Below are positions 16,322 through 25,984 of a stretch of 64,000 nt of DNA, in pieces; position 1 is the first letter of the stretch, and every line of letters starts with the position of its first letter. The translations under genes were made by a program, and so were the position numbers. The notes beneath the pieces were generated by a model that made no database searches, had not been told where the DNA came from, and saw only the letters and a list, made by a program, of their open reading frames with translations. Source of the stretch: Salipaludibacillus sp. CUR1 (GTDB lineage: Bacteria; Bacillota; Bacilli; Bacillales; Salisediminibacteriaceae); contig NZ_JAIWPE010000014.1 of the NCBI RefSeq assembly GCF_021028955.1, positions 23,764-87,763 on the forward strand, in the 5' to 3' direction.

Positions 16322-18100
16322 ATGGCTAAAGAAAGAACGGTCCGGGAACTAAGAGGAGGCAGTTACCTTCTGTCCCCTGTTTCAGAAAACGGAATATTTA
16401 CTCCAGAAGATTCAACAGAAGAACATCGAATGATTGCCAGAACAGCGAAACAGTTTGTGGAGCGGGAAGTGGAGCCGAACAGGGAAGCGATCGAAGCCCA
16501 GGACTTTGATAAAGTGGTAACAGTGCTCCATAAGGCAGGGGAGGCAGGATTGCTTGGCCACAGTGTCCCGGAAGCTTACGGGGGCCTCGGGCTGGATAAA
16601 GTAAGTAAAGGGATTGTAGGCGAAGCCGTTGGGAGAACCGGTGGTTATGGAGTCGCCCATTCCAACCATACATGCATTGCGACGTTGCCTATTACGTATT
16701 TCGGAACGCCCGAGCAGAAAGAAAAGTACCTGCCTAAACTCGCTTCGGGTGAGTATATAGGTGCTTATTGTTTAACAGAACCGGCAGCGGGATCAGATGC
16801 CATGTCCGCCAAAACAACCGCTTACCTGAATGAAGAGGGCACCCATTATGCGCTGAACGGGACCAAGCTGTATATTACAAATGCTGAATTCTCGGACACC
16901 TTTATTATTTACGCGAAAGTGGACGGAGAAAAATTCACGGCATTCATTGCAGAGCGGAATTTCCCAGGTCTTTCTCTCGGCCCTGAAGAAAAAAAGATGG
17001 GTATTAAAGGATCTTCCACCCGCTCGGTTATCCTGGAAGACTGCCAGGTGCCGGTTGAAAATTTACTGGGGGAAGAAGGCCGCGGCCATGTCATAGCTTT
17101 TAATGTCCTTAATCTTGGCCGGTTTAATTTAGGCTCGGCGTGCGTAGGGGCTGCCAAGCATGCGCTGGAACTCGCCCTTTCTTATACAAATGAAAGAAAA
17201 CAGTTTAAGAGACTGATAGCTGATTTTGGCGCAACAAAAGAGAAAGTCGCACACATGGCTGCGCGTATTTTTGCAGCAGAGTCTCTGCAATACCGGACGG
17301 CTGGCCTGCTGGAAGACGCCCTGGGCGATTTGTACGATTCTGAAGATGCTAAGCTGACAGGCAAACGGATGATGGAGTATGTGACCGAGTGCGCGGTTTG
17401 CAAAGTCTACTCTTCAGAAACTCTGGACGGAATAGTGGATGAGGCTCTGCAGCTTCACGGGGGCAGCGGGTACATAAGTGAGAACAGGATTGAACAAATG
17501 TACCGCGATTCAAGAATCAACCGGATTTTTGAAGGGACAAACGAAATTAACCGCCTGATTATACCTAATCTTCTTTTTAAGAAAGCTGCAGCAGGTGAGA
17601 TACCGATTCAGGAGATGATCAGTGAGGCAAAAGGAGAGTTGAAAAGTGAGAAAGACAGACTTGAAGGCCCACTGGCCAAGGAAAAAGAAGCGGTGTTGTC
17701 AATCCGCAGAATTTTTCTCATATTGGCAGGAACGGTTAATGAAGAACTAGGCGACCGGCTTCAGGAAGAACAGGACACGATCATGAAATTATCAGATTTA
17801 GCCATCCTCCTGTATGCTGCAGAATCAGCGGTGGTGCGGGCAGCTAAAGCTATTGGTAAAAACGGGGCGGAAAACGAGCGGTTAAAAGAACAATTAGCGG
17901 TTCTTGTGACGAGTGAATCGGCATGGCAGGCGGAGATTGTTGCCAGAAAACTGGCTTCTGGAATACTTTCCGGCGACAAGCTGGATCAGACTGTCACTAT
18001 GATTACAGAGGAGCTTGGACAGTATCGGGCGGAAGGGTTATCAGCCAAATACCGGGAAATCGCTGCTGTTTTAAATGACTCGCAAAAATACGTTTGCTGA
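16322..18100 (+). CDS. fadE: Acyl-CoA dehydrogenase, FadE-like long form
   Basis: A 592-residue enzyme close in size to B. subtilis FadE (YusJ). It introduces the trans-2 double bond into acyl-CoA. The core dehydrogenase domain is at ~25-415: YCLTEPAAGSDA binds FAD, NERKQFKRLIADFGATKEK and LQLHGGSGYISENRIEQMYRD follow (in pieces), and the catalytic Glu is in FEGTNEINR. A ~150-residue helical C-terminal extension follows. Starts at TTG 16250, ATG 16265 and TTG 16280 are in frame; I choose ATG 16322 because AGAGGAG lies nine bases upstream and the RGGSYLL segment then sits where FadE proteins begin. It lies close behind the ComB-like gene. Confidence 0.87.
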   Translation: MAKERTVRELRGGSYLLSPVSENGIFTPEDSTEEHRMIARTAKQFVEREVEPNREAIEAQDFDKVVTVLHKAGEAGLLGHSVPEAYGGLGLDKVSKGIVGEAVGRTGGYGVAHSNHTCIATLPITYFGTPEQKEKYLPKLASGEYIGAYCLTEPAAGSDAMSAKTTAYLNEEGTHYALNGTKLYITNAEFSDTFIIYAKVDGEKFTAFIAERNFPGLSLGPEEKKMGIKGSSTRSVILEDCQVPVENLLGEEGRGHVIAFNVLNLGRFNLGSACVGAAKHALELALSYTNERKQFKRLIADFGATKEKVAHMAARIFAAESLQYRTAGLLEDALGDLYDSEDAKLTGKRMMEYVTECAVCKVYSSETLDGIVDEALQLHGGSGYISENRIEQMYRDSRINRIFEGTNEINRLIIPNLLFKKAAAGEIPIQEMISEAKGELKSEKDRLEGPLAKEKEAVLSIRRIFLILAGTVNEELGDRLQEEQDTIMKLSDLAILLYAAESAVVRAAKAIGKNGAENERLKEQLAVLVTSESAWQAEIVARKLASGILSGDKLDQTVTMITEELGQYRAEGLSAKYREIAAVLNDSQKYVC

Positions 18101-18201
18101 AGCGGAAAATGTGGCAGAAAGGAATAATAGTTTGAATTAATCTGCCGGTTCACTGCCGGCGAAGGCTTACAAAAGATAGAGTTAAAGAGAGGGGAATTTA
18201 A

Positions 18202-19185
18202 GTGAAAGCAATACAGATGAAAGAATTTGGCGGACCGGAAGTTTTAAAAGAGGTAGAGTTATCTAAGCCTGCTCCTCAGGGCAGGGAAGTGCTAATAGAA
18301 ATAAAAGCGATTGGCGTCAATTATGCCGATACAGCAAGAAGAGAGGGGCAATATGTTGTCTCCACGCCTTTACCGTACGTACCGGGATCGGAAGTAGCCG
18401 GTATTGTGGCTGAAGTAGGCGATGAGGTAACAAATGTACAGCCGGGTGCAAGAGTAGTGACGTTAATAGGGGCTGACAATGCGACTGGATATGCTGAGTA
18501 TACACTTGCTGATGAACGGTCAATTATTCCGGTTCCGGAAGGGGTTGATTTTAACCACGCAGTGGCCCTCCCGTTGCAGGGGCTTAGTGCCTGGCACGTG
18601 TTGAAAACGATGGGACGGCTGGAAGAAGGGGAAACCGTGCTCGTGCATGCTGCAGCCGGAGGAGTCGGAACGATTGCCGTTCAGCTTGCTAAGCTGTTTG
18701 GGGCAGGAAAAGTGATTGCTACAGCCAGCACCGAAGAAAAACGTGACCTGGCAAAAGAACTGGGGGCAGATGAGACCGTTGACTACACAGAAGAAGGCTG
18801 GGAAAAGCAAGTGTTAGAGATGACAGATGGAAAAGGGATCGATGTGGCGCTTGAAATGGCCGGCGGGGATATCTTTCATAAGACGCTGTCGTGCCTTGCG
18901 CCTTTTGGAAGACTTGTCATATATGGAGTTGCAAGCGGTGAACAGCCCAAATTTTACCCTGCTTCCTTAATGGAGAAAAATCAGTCGGTCATCGGCTTTT
19001 TCCTTCCGCAAATTATGAAAAAGCCTGAGTTGTTAAAGTCAAGCCTTGGACAACTGCTGGCTTATACACAAAAAGGAGAGTTAAAACTGATTATCGGCGG
19101 GGTGTATCCTCTGGAAGAAGCGGCAAACGTTCACTCAATGCTTCAGGGGAGGAAAACATCAGGGAAGCTTATTCTGACTCCTTAA
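18202..19185 (+). CDS. Quinone oxidoreductase / zinc-independent alcohol dehydrogenase family (MDR)
   Basis: A 327-residue medium-chain dehydrogenase/reductase of the NADPH:quinone oxidoreductase branch. The N-terminal GroES-like domain starts MKAIQMKEFGGPEVL, with GVNYADTARREGQY and the VPGSEVAGIVAEVG turn. The NADPH-binding AAAGGVGTIAVQLAKLFGA motif is near residue 150. Catalytic zinc ligands are missing, as usual for this subfamily. It reduces quinones or 2-enoyl compounds. The start ATG... is GTG 18202 after AGAGAGGGG. It lies 101 bases after fadE and may reduce unsaturated acyl intermediates; this is inference. Confidence 0.87.
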   Translation: MKAIQMKEFGGPEVLKEVELSKPAPQGREVLIEIKAIGVNYADTARREGQYVVSTPLPYVPGSEVAGIVAEVGDEVTNVQPGARVVTLIGADNATGYAEYTLADERSIIPVPEGVDFNHAVALPLQGLSAWHVLKTMGRLEEGETVLVHAAAGGVGTIAVQLAKLFGAGKVIATASTEEKRDLAKELGADETVDYTEEGWEKQVLEMTDGKGIDVALEMAGGDIFHKTLSCLAPFGRLVIYGVASGEQPKFYPASLMEKNQSVIGFFLPQIMKKPELLKSSLGQLLAYTQKGELKLIIGGVYPLEEAANVHSMLQGRKTSGKLILTP

Positions 19186-19322
19186 GTCATAAAAGCAAAA
19201 AAACTGTTGAAAAATTATGAAAATATCAAAAATTCTGTTTCTCATTTTTGAAAATTGTGGTATTTATAGGAGAGTGCAGCCTGTCCATTTCCAACTAAAT
19301 CTTTGAAAGGTGGCGGTTCGTT

Positions 19323-20945
19323 ATGATGAAAGGTAATTTGCTGATTTCTTCGATGATTGAGAGAGCTGAACGTTTTTATCCTAAGAAAGAAGTCGTTTCC
19401 AGAACGAGTGCAGGGGTCCAGCGGTTCACTTATAAAGAGATAGGAAAGAGAACAAGGAAGCTGGCAAGCAAGCTGAAAGAGTTCGGAGTTGAAAGAGGGG
19501 ACCGGATTGGAACGTTAGCCTGGAACCACCACAGGCACCTGGAACTGTACTTTGCCATTCCTAGCATCGGTTCTGTGCTTCATACCATTAATATTCGTCT
19601 TTCACCTGAGCATATTATTTACATTATTAATCATGCAGAAGATGAACTGATTTTTGTAGACGAGGACGTTTTTCCATTAATTGAAGCCGTACACGACAAA
19701 CTGAAAACAGTGAAAGCCTATATTGTTATGACTGATAACGAACTGCCGGAGACGAGTGTGGACAATGTTTATTCTTATGAAGAATGGATTTCGGCTGGAG
19801 ATGAGAATTTCGAGTATCCAAAAGATATAGAAGAAACAGAACCAGCAGGTATGTGCTTTACGTCCGCGACGACAGGCAATCCAAAAGGAGTCGTCTATAC
19901 CCACAGATCCACCGTGCTTCACAGTATGAGCCTTGCCTTCGCTGATTCACTCGGTACAACGGAATCCGATTCCATTATGCCGGTCGTTCCGATGTTCCAT
20001 GTGAATGCGTGGGGAATGCCGTATGTTGCTACGTGGTTAGGCTCCACTCAAGTGATGCCTGGCCCGCGTTTTACACCTAAAGTGCTGGCTGAACTTATTC
20101 AGGACGAAAAAGTAACAGTAACGGCAGGCGTGCCGACAATCTGGCTCGGTTTGCTAAAGGAGCTTGAAGAGAATGAATACAATACTGAGAGCCTGCGGGC
20201 TGTTGTTTGCGGCGGGTCGGCAGCGCCGTTAGGAATGATTAAAACATTTGAGAAAAAATACAATGTTCCATTCCTGCATGCTTACGGTATGACTGAAACA
20301 AGCCCGTTAGCGACGGTTTCAAGACTGAAGAGCTATCAGGAAGACTTACCGGAAGAAGAGCGTTTCGAAATCCGCGCGAAGCAGGGGCTTCTGGTGCCGG
20401 GCTTGGAAATGAAGGTAGTCGGCAGCCAGGGCGAAGTGGCCTGGGACGGACAAGATATGGGTGAGCTACTTTTAAGAGGTCCGTGGATTGCCGATGATTA
20501 TTTTAAAGACGACCGCGGAGAAGAGACATTCGTAGACGGCTGGCTTCACACTGGAGATGTCTGTACGGTTGACGAGGAAGGGGTCATCAAAATTGTTGAC
20601 CGTACGAAAGATCTCATAAAGAGCGGCGGTGAATGGATTTCCTCGGTGGATTTGGAAAACGCTCTCATGGCTCATGAAGGGGTATTTGAAGCATCCGTGG
20701 TGGCAATTCCTGACCCTGAATGGCAGGAACGGCCGGTGGCATGCGTGGTCTTAAAAGAAGGGCATGAAACTGTCTCTAAAGATGACATCCTTGATTATTT
20801 AAGGCCGCAGTTTGCTAAATGGTGGCTGCCGGATGACGTCATTTTTATGGAAGAAATTCCGAAAACATCAGTCGGTAAGTTCCTGAAGCGGGCCCTGAGA
20901 GATAAGGTGAAGGAACATTATGAAACGGTTAATCAGGCAAGGTGA
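19323..20945 (+). CDS. Medium/long-chain fatty-acid-CoA ligase (AlkK/FadD-like)
   Basis: A 540-residue ANL-superfamily enzyme that activates carboxylic acids to acyl-CoA through an acyl-AMP. Motifs are the P-loop [15 protein letters not shown] (~180-194), [10 protein letters not shown] (A5), [15 protein letters not shown] (A7), [18 protein letters not shown] in pieces (A8), and the catalytic lysine in [10 protein letters not shown] (A10). It resembles AlkK-type medium-chain ligases. Two adjacent ATG codons (19323, 19326) follow GAAAGGTGG. It ends the catabolic region and has its own terminator. No thiolase gene lies nearby. Confidence 0.9.
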   Translation: MMKGNLLISSMIERAERFYPKKEVVSRTSAGVQRFTYKEIGKRTRKLASKLKEFGVERGDRIGTLAWNHHRHLELYFAIPSIGSVLHTINIRLSPEHIIYIINHAEDELIFVDEDVFPLIEAVHDKLKTVKAYIVMTDNELPETSVDNVYSYEEWISAGDENFEYPKDIEETEPAGMCFTSATTGNPKGVVYTHRSTVLHSMSLAFADSLGTTESDSIMPVVPMFHVNAWGMPYVATWLGSTQVMPGPRFTPKVLAELIQDEKVTVTAGVPTIWLGLLKELEENEYNTESLRAVVCGGSAAPLGMIKTFEKKYNVPFLHAYGMTETSPLATVSRLKSYQEDLPEEERFEIRAKQGLLVPGLEMKVVGSQGEVAWDGQDMGELLLRGPWIADDYFKDDRGEETFVDGWLHTGDVCTVDEEGVIKIVDRTKDLIKSGGEWISSVDLENALMAHEGVFEASVVAIPDPEWQERPVACVVLKEGHETVSKDDILDYLRPQFAKWWLPDDVIFMEEIPKTSVGKFLKRALRDKVKEHYETVNQAR

Positions 20946-20993
20946 TTGGAAGGTAACTCTTGAGGGACGCAGGTGTCGGACTGCGTCAGCTTG

Positions 20994-21023
20994 AGCCCCC
21001 ATAGTAAATATGGGGGCTTTTTC
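20994..21023 (+). terminator. Rho-independent terminator
   Basis: AGCCCCCATA / TATGGGGGCT stem with a short loop, then TTTTT, about 50 bases after the ligase stop codon. Confidence 0.88.
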
Positions 21024-21132
21024 CCGTGAAGAAGGTGGCTCAAGGAAATAAAAGAGAATGGAAAGGTTGGGAACGGAGGGGCTCTTTAGAGTGAGAATCT
21101 GAGTAAGAAGCTAATTAACACTTGAAAATTAT

Positions 21133-21148
21133 ATACCTACCCCTGTAT
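21133..21148. promoter_or_regulatory. Candidate CsoR/CstR-type operator
   Basis: ATACCTACCCCTGTAT, an AT-flanked C tract, lies 35 bases upstream of the small FAD oxidoreductase gene. The shape fits operators of CsoR/CstR-family sensors. A related element, ATACCTATAAGGGTAT, is upstream of the CoA-disulfide reductase gene. No such regulator is encoded in the window. Confidence 0.4.
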
Positions 21149-21183
21149 ATTGGACTTAACAACTCTTTCTAGGAGGTCTTACT

Positions 21184-21792
21184 TTGGAGAAACATATTGA
21201 TACAGCTATTATAGGCGGAGGGATTTCCGGTCTTTCCGCAGCTATTTATACGTCTCAAGCCGGATTAACCACCACAGTCTTTGACACAGGAAAATCACAA
21301 TTAAAGCCTATATCTAAGGTGTATAACTACCCGGGTTTTCCGGAAGGCATTTCAGGAAAAGAGTTAATCTCTAAAATGACGGACCAATCGAAGCAGTTCG
21401 GGACTGAAATCGTTACACATCAGGTGGAGAAACTCGAAAGATTGGCTCATTCAAGTGAGGAAAGCCGTTTTAAACTCACCTTTTCTTCTGAAGAGGGCGG
21501 CCAGCAGACGTTGTCAGCAAAATACGTCATTGTAGCTTCCAATATCTATCTTAAACCTTTGAAAGATCTTGGAATTGAAACGGAAGTAAGCCCTGCAGTG
21601 CCGAGCGGGAAAATCTCACGTGTCCGGGGCGGCTCCTGGAGCGGCGAAACACACATTCCGGGGCTTTATGTTGCCGGGCTGCTGTCGGGCGTTCCTACCC
21701 AAAGTATTATAGCGGCTGGGCAGGGGACTCAGGCAGCGATGGAAATTATTTCAGCTGAAAAAGGAAAAGCACACGTCTGGCATGATAAGTAG
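21184..21792 (+). CDS. Small FAD-dependent oxidoreductase (thioredoxin-reductase-like, lacks NADPH domain)
   Basis: A 202-residue flavoprotein. The FAD-binding GGGISGLSAAIYTSQAG motif is at the N-terminus, YNYPGFPEGISGKEL matches thioredoxin reductases, and PGLYVAGLLSG plus the AAGQGTQAA helix closes the FAD site. The central NADPH domain and the redox CxxC of true thioredoxin reductases (total ~310 aa) are both absent. The electron donor and acceptor are therefore unknown. TTG 21184 has AGGAGG six to eight bases upstream. It is monocistronic. Confidence 0.75.
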   Translation: MEKHIDTAIIGGGISGLSAAIYTSQAGLTTTVFDTGKSQLKPISKVYNYPGFPEGISGKELISKMTDQSKQFGTEIVTHQVEKLERLAHSSEESRFKLTFSSEEGGQQTLSAKYVIVASNIYLKPLKDLGIETEVSPAVPSGKISRVRGGSWSGETHIPGLYVAGLLSGVPTQSIIAAGQGTQAAMEIISAEKGKAHVWHDK

Positions 21793-21904
21793 TCATGCGG
21801 CGGGTGTCCGTCCTGTGCAGAAGATGGTAAGAGCAGCACATTTTTAATGGTATGAGGGATGATGCATTATATAAAGCCAATTGAATAAGTAAGTTATTTC
21901 CTTT

Positions 21905-21943
21905 AGGCTCACCTGAATAAAATGATTCAGAGTGAGCTTTTTT
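21905..21943 (+). terminator. Terminator-like hairpin
   Basis: GGCTCACCTGAAT / ATTCAGAGTGAGC imperfect stem followed by TTTTTT, about 110 bases after the oxidoreductase stop. Confidence 0.75.
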
Positions 21944-22084
21944 AATAAAAATTGGACATTATCGGCATTTTTCGCATAATTGTTCGTAAAAAACATCTAA
22001 TAATTTCCATAAAATGAGTTATATTAAGGAGGTATGAGTCAAATTTTGCAATATTGCAGACCTATGAAGGGCGGGGGATGACAG

Positions 22085-23962
22085 GTGTGCGGTTTTATTG
22101 GTGAATTAAGAAATAACGGGATTGAGGCAATAGAGTCGACTGTATGGTACAGCGCTCTTGAAGCTATTCATCACCGGGGGCCGGATGCGACTGGCCTTTA
22201 TAAAGACGAAAATATCCAATTTGGATTTAAAAGGCTGAGTATCATTGACCTTGAGAATGGCCATCAGCCGTTTTCTCTTCAAAACAGGTACCACCTTATA
22301 TTCAATGGTGAAATTTATAATTATATAGAGCTCCGGCAGGATTTAATCACTCAGGGATATACGTTTGAAACTGATTCAGATACCGAAGTGCTTCTTAATC
22401 TGTATATTTCAAAAGGAAAAGAGTGTGTGAAAGAACTTCGGGGGATGTTCTCTTTTGCTGTATGGGACAAAAAAGAGAAAACGCTCTTTGCAGCACGTGA
22501 TCCTTTTGGTATAAAACCTTTTTATTATCATGAATCACCTGAACAATTATTTTTTGCTTCTGAACTAAAAAGTATTGATGCTTATAAATCACAGGGAAAT
22601 CTATCAGCCGAAGCCCTGCAGCATTATTTGACTTACCAGTATGTGCCTGAACCTCTTTGTTTAGAAAAAGACGTAAAGAAGCTATTACCCGGGCATTTTT
22701 TAACTAAAAAACCGGATAAAGCACTGGAAATCGGCTGTTTTTATAAAAAAACATTTCATCCGGTGAAGAGCGCTCTGGGAGAGAATACAGTAAAAATCAG
22801 AAGAGCGCTGGAGGATTCTGTAGAGAAGCATATGAGGAGCGACGTGCCTGTTGGCGCTTTTCTGTCAAGCGGAATTGATTCAACAGCTATCGTAGCCCTG
22901 GCTAAAAAGTTTAATCCGGATTTAAAAACCTTTACTGTCGGATTTGAACGTCAAGAATTCAGTGAAATTGAAATTGCAAAGGATACAGCTGACAAGCTGA
23001 ACGTCGAAAACATTAATAAAATAATTACGCCGTACGAATTTATTGAAGAATTGCCTAATGTTATAAGGCATATGGATGATCCTGTAGCTGACCCTGCCGC
23101 TGTTCCGTTGTATTTTGTGGCTAAAGAAGCGAGCAAGCATGTCAAAGTCGTGCTTTCAGGTGAAGGCGCCGATGAGCTTTTCGGAGGCTATAATATTTAC
23201 CGGGAGCCGCTTGCGTTAAGCTGGTTTAATCTTATGCCTTACGGGTTTAAATCTTTTATCCATAATAAAGCTCTCCGCCTCCCTTCAGGACTGAAAGGAA
23301 AGAACTATTTTCTGAGAGGGACGACCCCGCTGTCTGAAAGGTATATCGGGAACGCGAATTTACTAAGTGAAGCGGAAAAGAAAGAGATGCTGAATGGTTA
23401 TGAATTCTCAAATCCATTTACAAAAATAACAGCAAAGTTATATAAAGAGGCCGAGTCTCTGGATGACACGCTTAAGATGCAATATATTGACCTTCATACC
23501 TGGCTTCCAGGCGATATTCTGGTTAAAGCCGACAGAATGACAATGGCTCATTCGATTGAGCTTCGTGTCCCGTTTCTGGATAAAGAAGTTTTTCAGGTCG
23601 CCAGAGAGCTTCCGACAAATCATAAAATTTCACACGGCACGACAAAATACGTGTTAAGGGAGGCTGTAAAAGAATTTATCCCTGAATCTGTGCTGCGCAG
23701 AAAAAAGCTGGGTTTCCCTGTTCCTATTCGTCATTGGTTAAGAGAGGAACTTTATGACTGGGCCCGCTCGGTGATTCGTCACAGTCCGACGGATTATCTC
23801 TTTAAAAAAGAGTATGTCCTGACCCTGCTTGATGAACATGCCGCAGGAAAAGAAGATCATAGCAGAAAGATCTGGGTAGTCATTTGCTTTATGATCTGGC
23901 ACTCTGTGTATATTGAAAAGGAGCCTTATGCTAACCACCTTTACAAAACGGCTGATTTATAA
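22085..23962 (+). CDS. asnO: Asparagine synthetase, glutamine-hydrolysing (AsnO type)
   Basis: A 625-residue class-II amidotransferase making asparagine from aspartate, ATP and glutamine. GTG 22085 directly precedes the Cys codon, giving the catalytic N-terminal Cys2 after Met removal. The glutaminase domain has HHRGPDATG, FNGEIYNY and DSDTEV. The synthetase domain has the PP-loop SSGIDSTAI (usual SGGxDS, here S for G), SGEGADELFGGY, and the C-terminal block SRKIWVVICFMIWHS, which closely matches B. subtilis AsnO, the sporulation-linked paralogue. GGGCGGGGGATG lies about ten bases upstream. It is monocistronic with a terminator. Confidence 0.92.
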   Translation: MCGFIGELRNNGIEAIESTVWYSALEAIHHRGPDATGLYKDENIQFGFKRLSIIDLENGHQPFSLQNRYHLIFNGEIYNYIELRQDLITQGYTFETDSDTEVLLNLYISKGKECVKELRGMFSFAVWDKKEKTLFAARDPFGIKPFYYHESPEQLFFASELKSIDAYKSQGNLSAEALQHYLTYQYVPEPLCLEKDVKKLLPGHFLTKKPDKALEIGCFYKKTFHPVKSALGENTVKIRRALEDSVEKHMRSDVPVGAFLSSGIDSTAIVALAKKFNPDLKTFTVGFERQEFSEIEIAKDTADKLNVENINKIITPYEFIEELPNVIRHMDDPVADPAAVPLYFVAKEASKHVKVVLSGEGADELFGGYNIYREPLALSWFNLMPYGFKSFIHNKALRLPSGLKGKNYFLRGTTPLSERYIGNANLLSEAEKKEMLNGYEFSNPFTKITAKLYKEAESLDDTLKMQYIDLHTWLPGDILVKADRMTMAHSIELRVPFLDKEVFQVARELPTNHKISHGTTKYVLREAVKEFIPESVLRRKKLGFPVPIRHWLREELYDWARSVIRHSPTDYLFKKEYVLTLLDEHAAGKEDHSRKIWVVICFMIWHSVYIEKEPYANHLYKTADL

Positions 23963-24029
23963 AAAAATAATGTTTTCCCGTTGAGTAAGGGCGGCCCCAA
24001 TGCAGAAGGGGCTCCATAGCTTAACATTA

Positions 24030-24068
24030 ACCTCCCCAACCATTTCGACGGTCTTGGGGGTTTTTTAT
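24030..24068 (+). terminator. Rho-independent terminator of asnO
   Basis: CCTCCCCAACC paired with GGTCTTGGGGG (imperfect) followed by TTTTTT, about 70 bases after the stop. Confidence 0.8.
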
Positions 24069-24155
24069 TTATTAGTGATGTACAGCAGGCTGGAAGTTCG
24101 CTTAAAAGATGGAATAGTGAGGCTTTTTAAACAAGTTTGAAAGAAGGAAGATTGA

Positions 24156-24184
24156 TTGACTTTTCGCTGGTATCCCATTAAAAT
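24156..24184 (+). promoter_or_regulatory. Sigma-A promoter of the antiporter gene
   Basis: TTGACT (24156-24161), a 17-base spacer and TAAAAT (24179-24184). The transcript would carry an ~85-base leader. Confidence 0.75.
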
Positions 24185-24204
24185 AGCAAACGTTGTACTT
24201 TAAT

Positions 24205-24222
24205 GCTTAAAAGCGTTTAAGC
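24205..24222. repeat. Inverted repeat in the antiporter leader
   Basis: GCTTAAA-AGCG-TTTAAGC is a perfect 7-bp stem with a 4-base loop about 15 bases after the predicted transcript start, followed by a T-rich stretch. It could be an operator or a weak attenuator; I cannot tell which. Confidence 0.4.
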
Positions 24223-24274
24223 GAAAAGGCGTTTTTATTTTTTGAAAGCCAGTTCAGGAAAGCAGGTTTTACTT

Positions 24275-25690
24275 ATGAAACAGTCTAATAATAAAATTGA
24301 AGATACAAAGTCAGAAATAGAAGGCCAGGGCGGGGAGGTTAATGGCTGGGAAGCTCTTATCGTGGTCGCGGTGATTGTAGGCATTATCGCAGTATCACTC
24401 CTCTCACTTGGGGCTGAGCCTCACGTCCCTCTATTTCTTGCTGTAGTCTTCTTAGCAATATATAACTTTACGAAAAGGCAGCCGTGGAGTCTGCTTGAAA
24501 AAGGAATCGTTAATGGAATTAAATCAGGTATTATTCCAATTATGATTTTTATGCTGATTGGTATACTGATTGCCGTGTGGATGAAGTCAGGGACGATTCC
24601 GACATTGATCAGCTACAGCTTTAACTTAATATCTGTCAATTACTTCCTTCCAAGCGCTTTTTTAGTAACTGCGGTTATTGGCATTTCTATCGGCAGTTCA
24701 TTTACCACAGCCTCTACAATAGGAATTGCTTTTATGGGGCTTGGGAGCGGACTTGGATTTGATCCGGCTCTCACAGCCGGTGCAGTGGTCTCAGGCGCAT
24801 TACTGGGCGACAAGATGAGCCCATTATCTGATACGACTAACCTGGCTTCTTCCGTAAGTAAAGTCGATCTGTTTGACCATATACGTTACATGATGTGGAC
24901 GGCATTCCCGGCGTTCATTATCAGTTTGATTCTCTTTTTTATCATTGGAAGCCGTCAGGGAGATATGACAGGGACAGAGATGGCTGGCTGGATTGACTCT
25001 TTAAATGATGCCGCAAATGTTCATCCGGCAGCTTTAATACCTGCCCTTGTAATGGTTATTTTAGCCATGAGAAGAGTACCTGCAATCCCGGCGATGCTGA
25101 CGGGGATTATTCTCGGCTTTATCACAGCGGTCACTCTTGAGGGGCAGATCATCCTGCAGGAATGGATGCCTCTTATTCAGAACGGATTTGAAACAGAAAC
25201 CGGAAACAGCCAGCTTGATAACCTGTTAAACCGCGGAGGGCTGCAAAGTATGATGTGGGCGGTTTCGCTTCTGCTTTTGGCTCTCAGTATGGGCGGCATT
25301 CTTTCATCTTTAGGCATTATTAACGCGTTAATTGCTTCTATTCAAGGCTTTGTATCAACGAGAGGCCGGGCAGTCATGACTGCTGTGTTATCAGCTATGG
25401 GATTGAATGTCAGTTTAGGAGAACAGTATATGTCGGTCGTCCTGACAGGTGAAGCGTACATTGAGCGATTCAGAGAGATGGGACTGGAGGGGAAGCATTT
25501 GTCGCGGGCGCTCGAATCAGGGGGAACCGTCGTCAATGCCCTCATTCCATACGGCGTCAGCGGTGTCTTTATGGCAAGTGTCCTTGAAGTGCCAGTATTA
25601 GCCTATTTGCCGTTTGCCTTTTTCTGCCTGCTGTGCCCGGTCATTACGCTATTTTACGGATTTACGGGAATTAGTATGAAGACGAGGTAA
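24275..25690 (+). CDS. Na+/H+ antiporter, NhaC family
   Basis: A 471-residue polytopic protein with about 11-12 helices. Family blocks seen are GIVNGIKSGIIPIMIFMLIG in part, SIGSSFTTASTIGIAFMGLG in part, SGALLGDKMSPLSDTTNLASS (in part, the NhaC/MleN signature), and LGEQYMSVVLTGEAY. NhaC-type antiporters exchange Na+ for H+ in alkaliphiles; MleN-type relatives couple this to malate/lactate exchange. ATG 24275 follows AGCAGG; an upstream in-frame TTG at 24242 has no ribosome site. The 21-bp repeat array starts 90 bases after the stop. Confidence 0.87.
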   Translation: MKQSNNKIEDTKSEIEGQGGEVNGWEALIVVAVIVGIIAVSLLSLGAEPHVPLFLAVVFLAIYNFTKRQPWSLLEKGIVNGIKSGIIPIMIFMLIGILIAVWMKSGTIPTLISYSFNLISVNYFLPSAFLVTAVIGISIGSSFTTASTIGIAFMGLGSGLGFDPALTAGAVVSGALLGDKMSPLSDTTNLASSVSKVDLFDHIRYMMWTAFPAFIISLILFFIIGSRQGDMTGTEMAGWIDSLNDAANVHPAALIPALVMVILAMRRVPAIPAMLTGIILGFITAVTLEGQIILQEWMPLIQNGFETETGNSQLDNLLNRGGLQSMMWAVSLLLLALSMGGILSSLGIINALIASIQGFVSTRGRAVMTAVLSAMGLNVSLGEQYMSVVLTGEAYIERFREMGLEGKHLSRALESGGTVVNALIPYGVSGVFMASVLEVPVLAYLPFAFFCLLCPVITLFYGFTGISMKTR

Positions 25691-25779
25691 TGGCGAAGTT
25701 GCTTGCAATTGGGGAGTTGAGGGGGAACTGCCGGGGTGACGAGGAATGGCAGTCGTTGGGCGATTTTTGTCGAAAATTG

Positions 25780-25926
25780 TTATACGGTAGAGTTGGACGA
25801 TTATACGGTAGAGTTGAGCATTTATACGGTAGAGTCGGACGATTATACGGTAGAGTTCCGGCTTTATACGGTAGAGTCACACGATTATACGGTAGAGTGT
25901 TACGATTAAAACGTAGAGTCTCCATA
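25780..25926. repeat. 21-bp tandem repeat array A (7 units)
   Basis: Seven head-to-tail copies of TTATACGGTAGAGT plus 7 variable bases, exact 21-bp period, starting at 25780, 25801, 25822, 25843, 25864, 25885 and 25906 (last copy degenerate). It is preceded by CGATTTTTGTCGAAAATTG and followed by a strong terminator. The unit has no stop codon in some frames, which produces artefactual ORFs with repeating LYGRV or TLPYN. Array B at 31196 shares leader, unit and terminator. Confidence 0.92.
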
Positions 25927-25928
25927 AT

Positions 25929-25964
25929 AAAAACTCCCAGGGCGCCCGTCCTTGGGAGTTTTTT
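25929..25964. terminator. Terminator closing repeat array A
   Basis: AAAACTCCCAGGGCGCCCGTCCTTGGGAGTTTT, with stem ACTCCCA/TGGGAGT. An almost identical hairpin closes array B at 31450. Confidence 0.88.
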
Positions 25965-25984
25965 CATCAAACCAAACTTCTGCT

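Noticed and set aside
22034..22081. Possible 15-aa leader peptide before asnO
   Set aside because: AAGGAGG is only one base from its ATG, too close for initiation, and no attenuator hairpin follows.
25780..25926. Possible CRISPR array
   Set aside because: The period is only 21 bp, with 7-base inter-unit sequence too short for spacers, and no cas genes are present.
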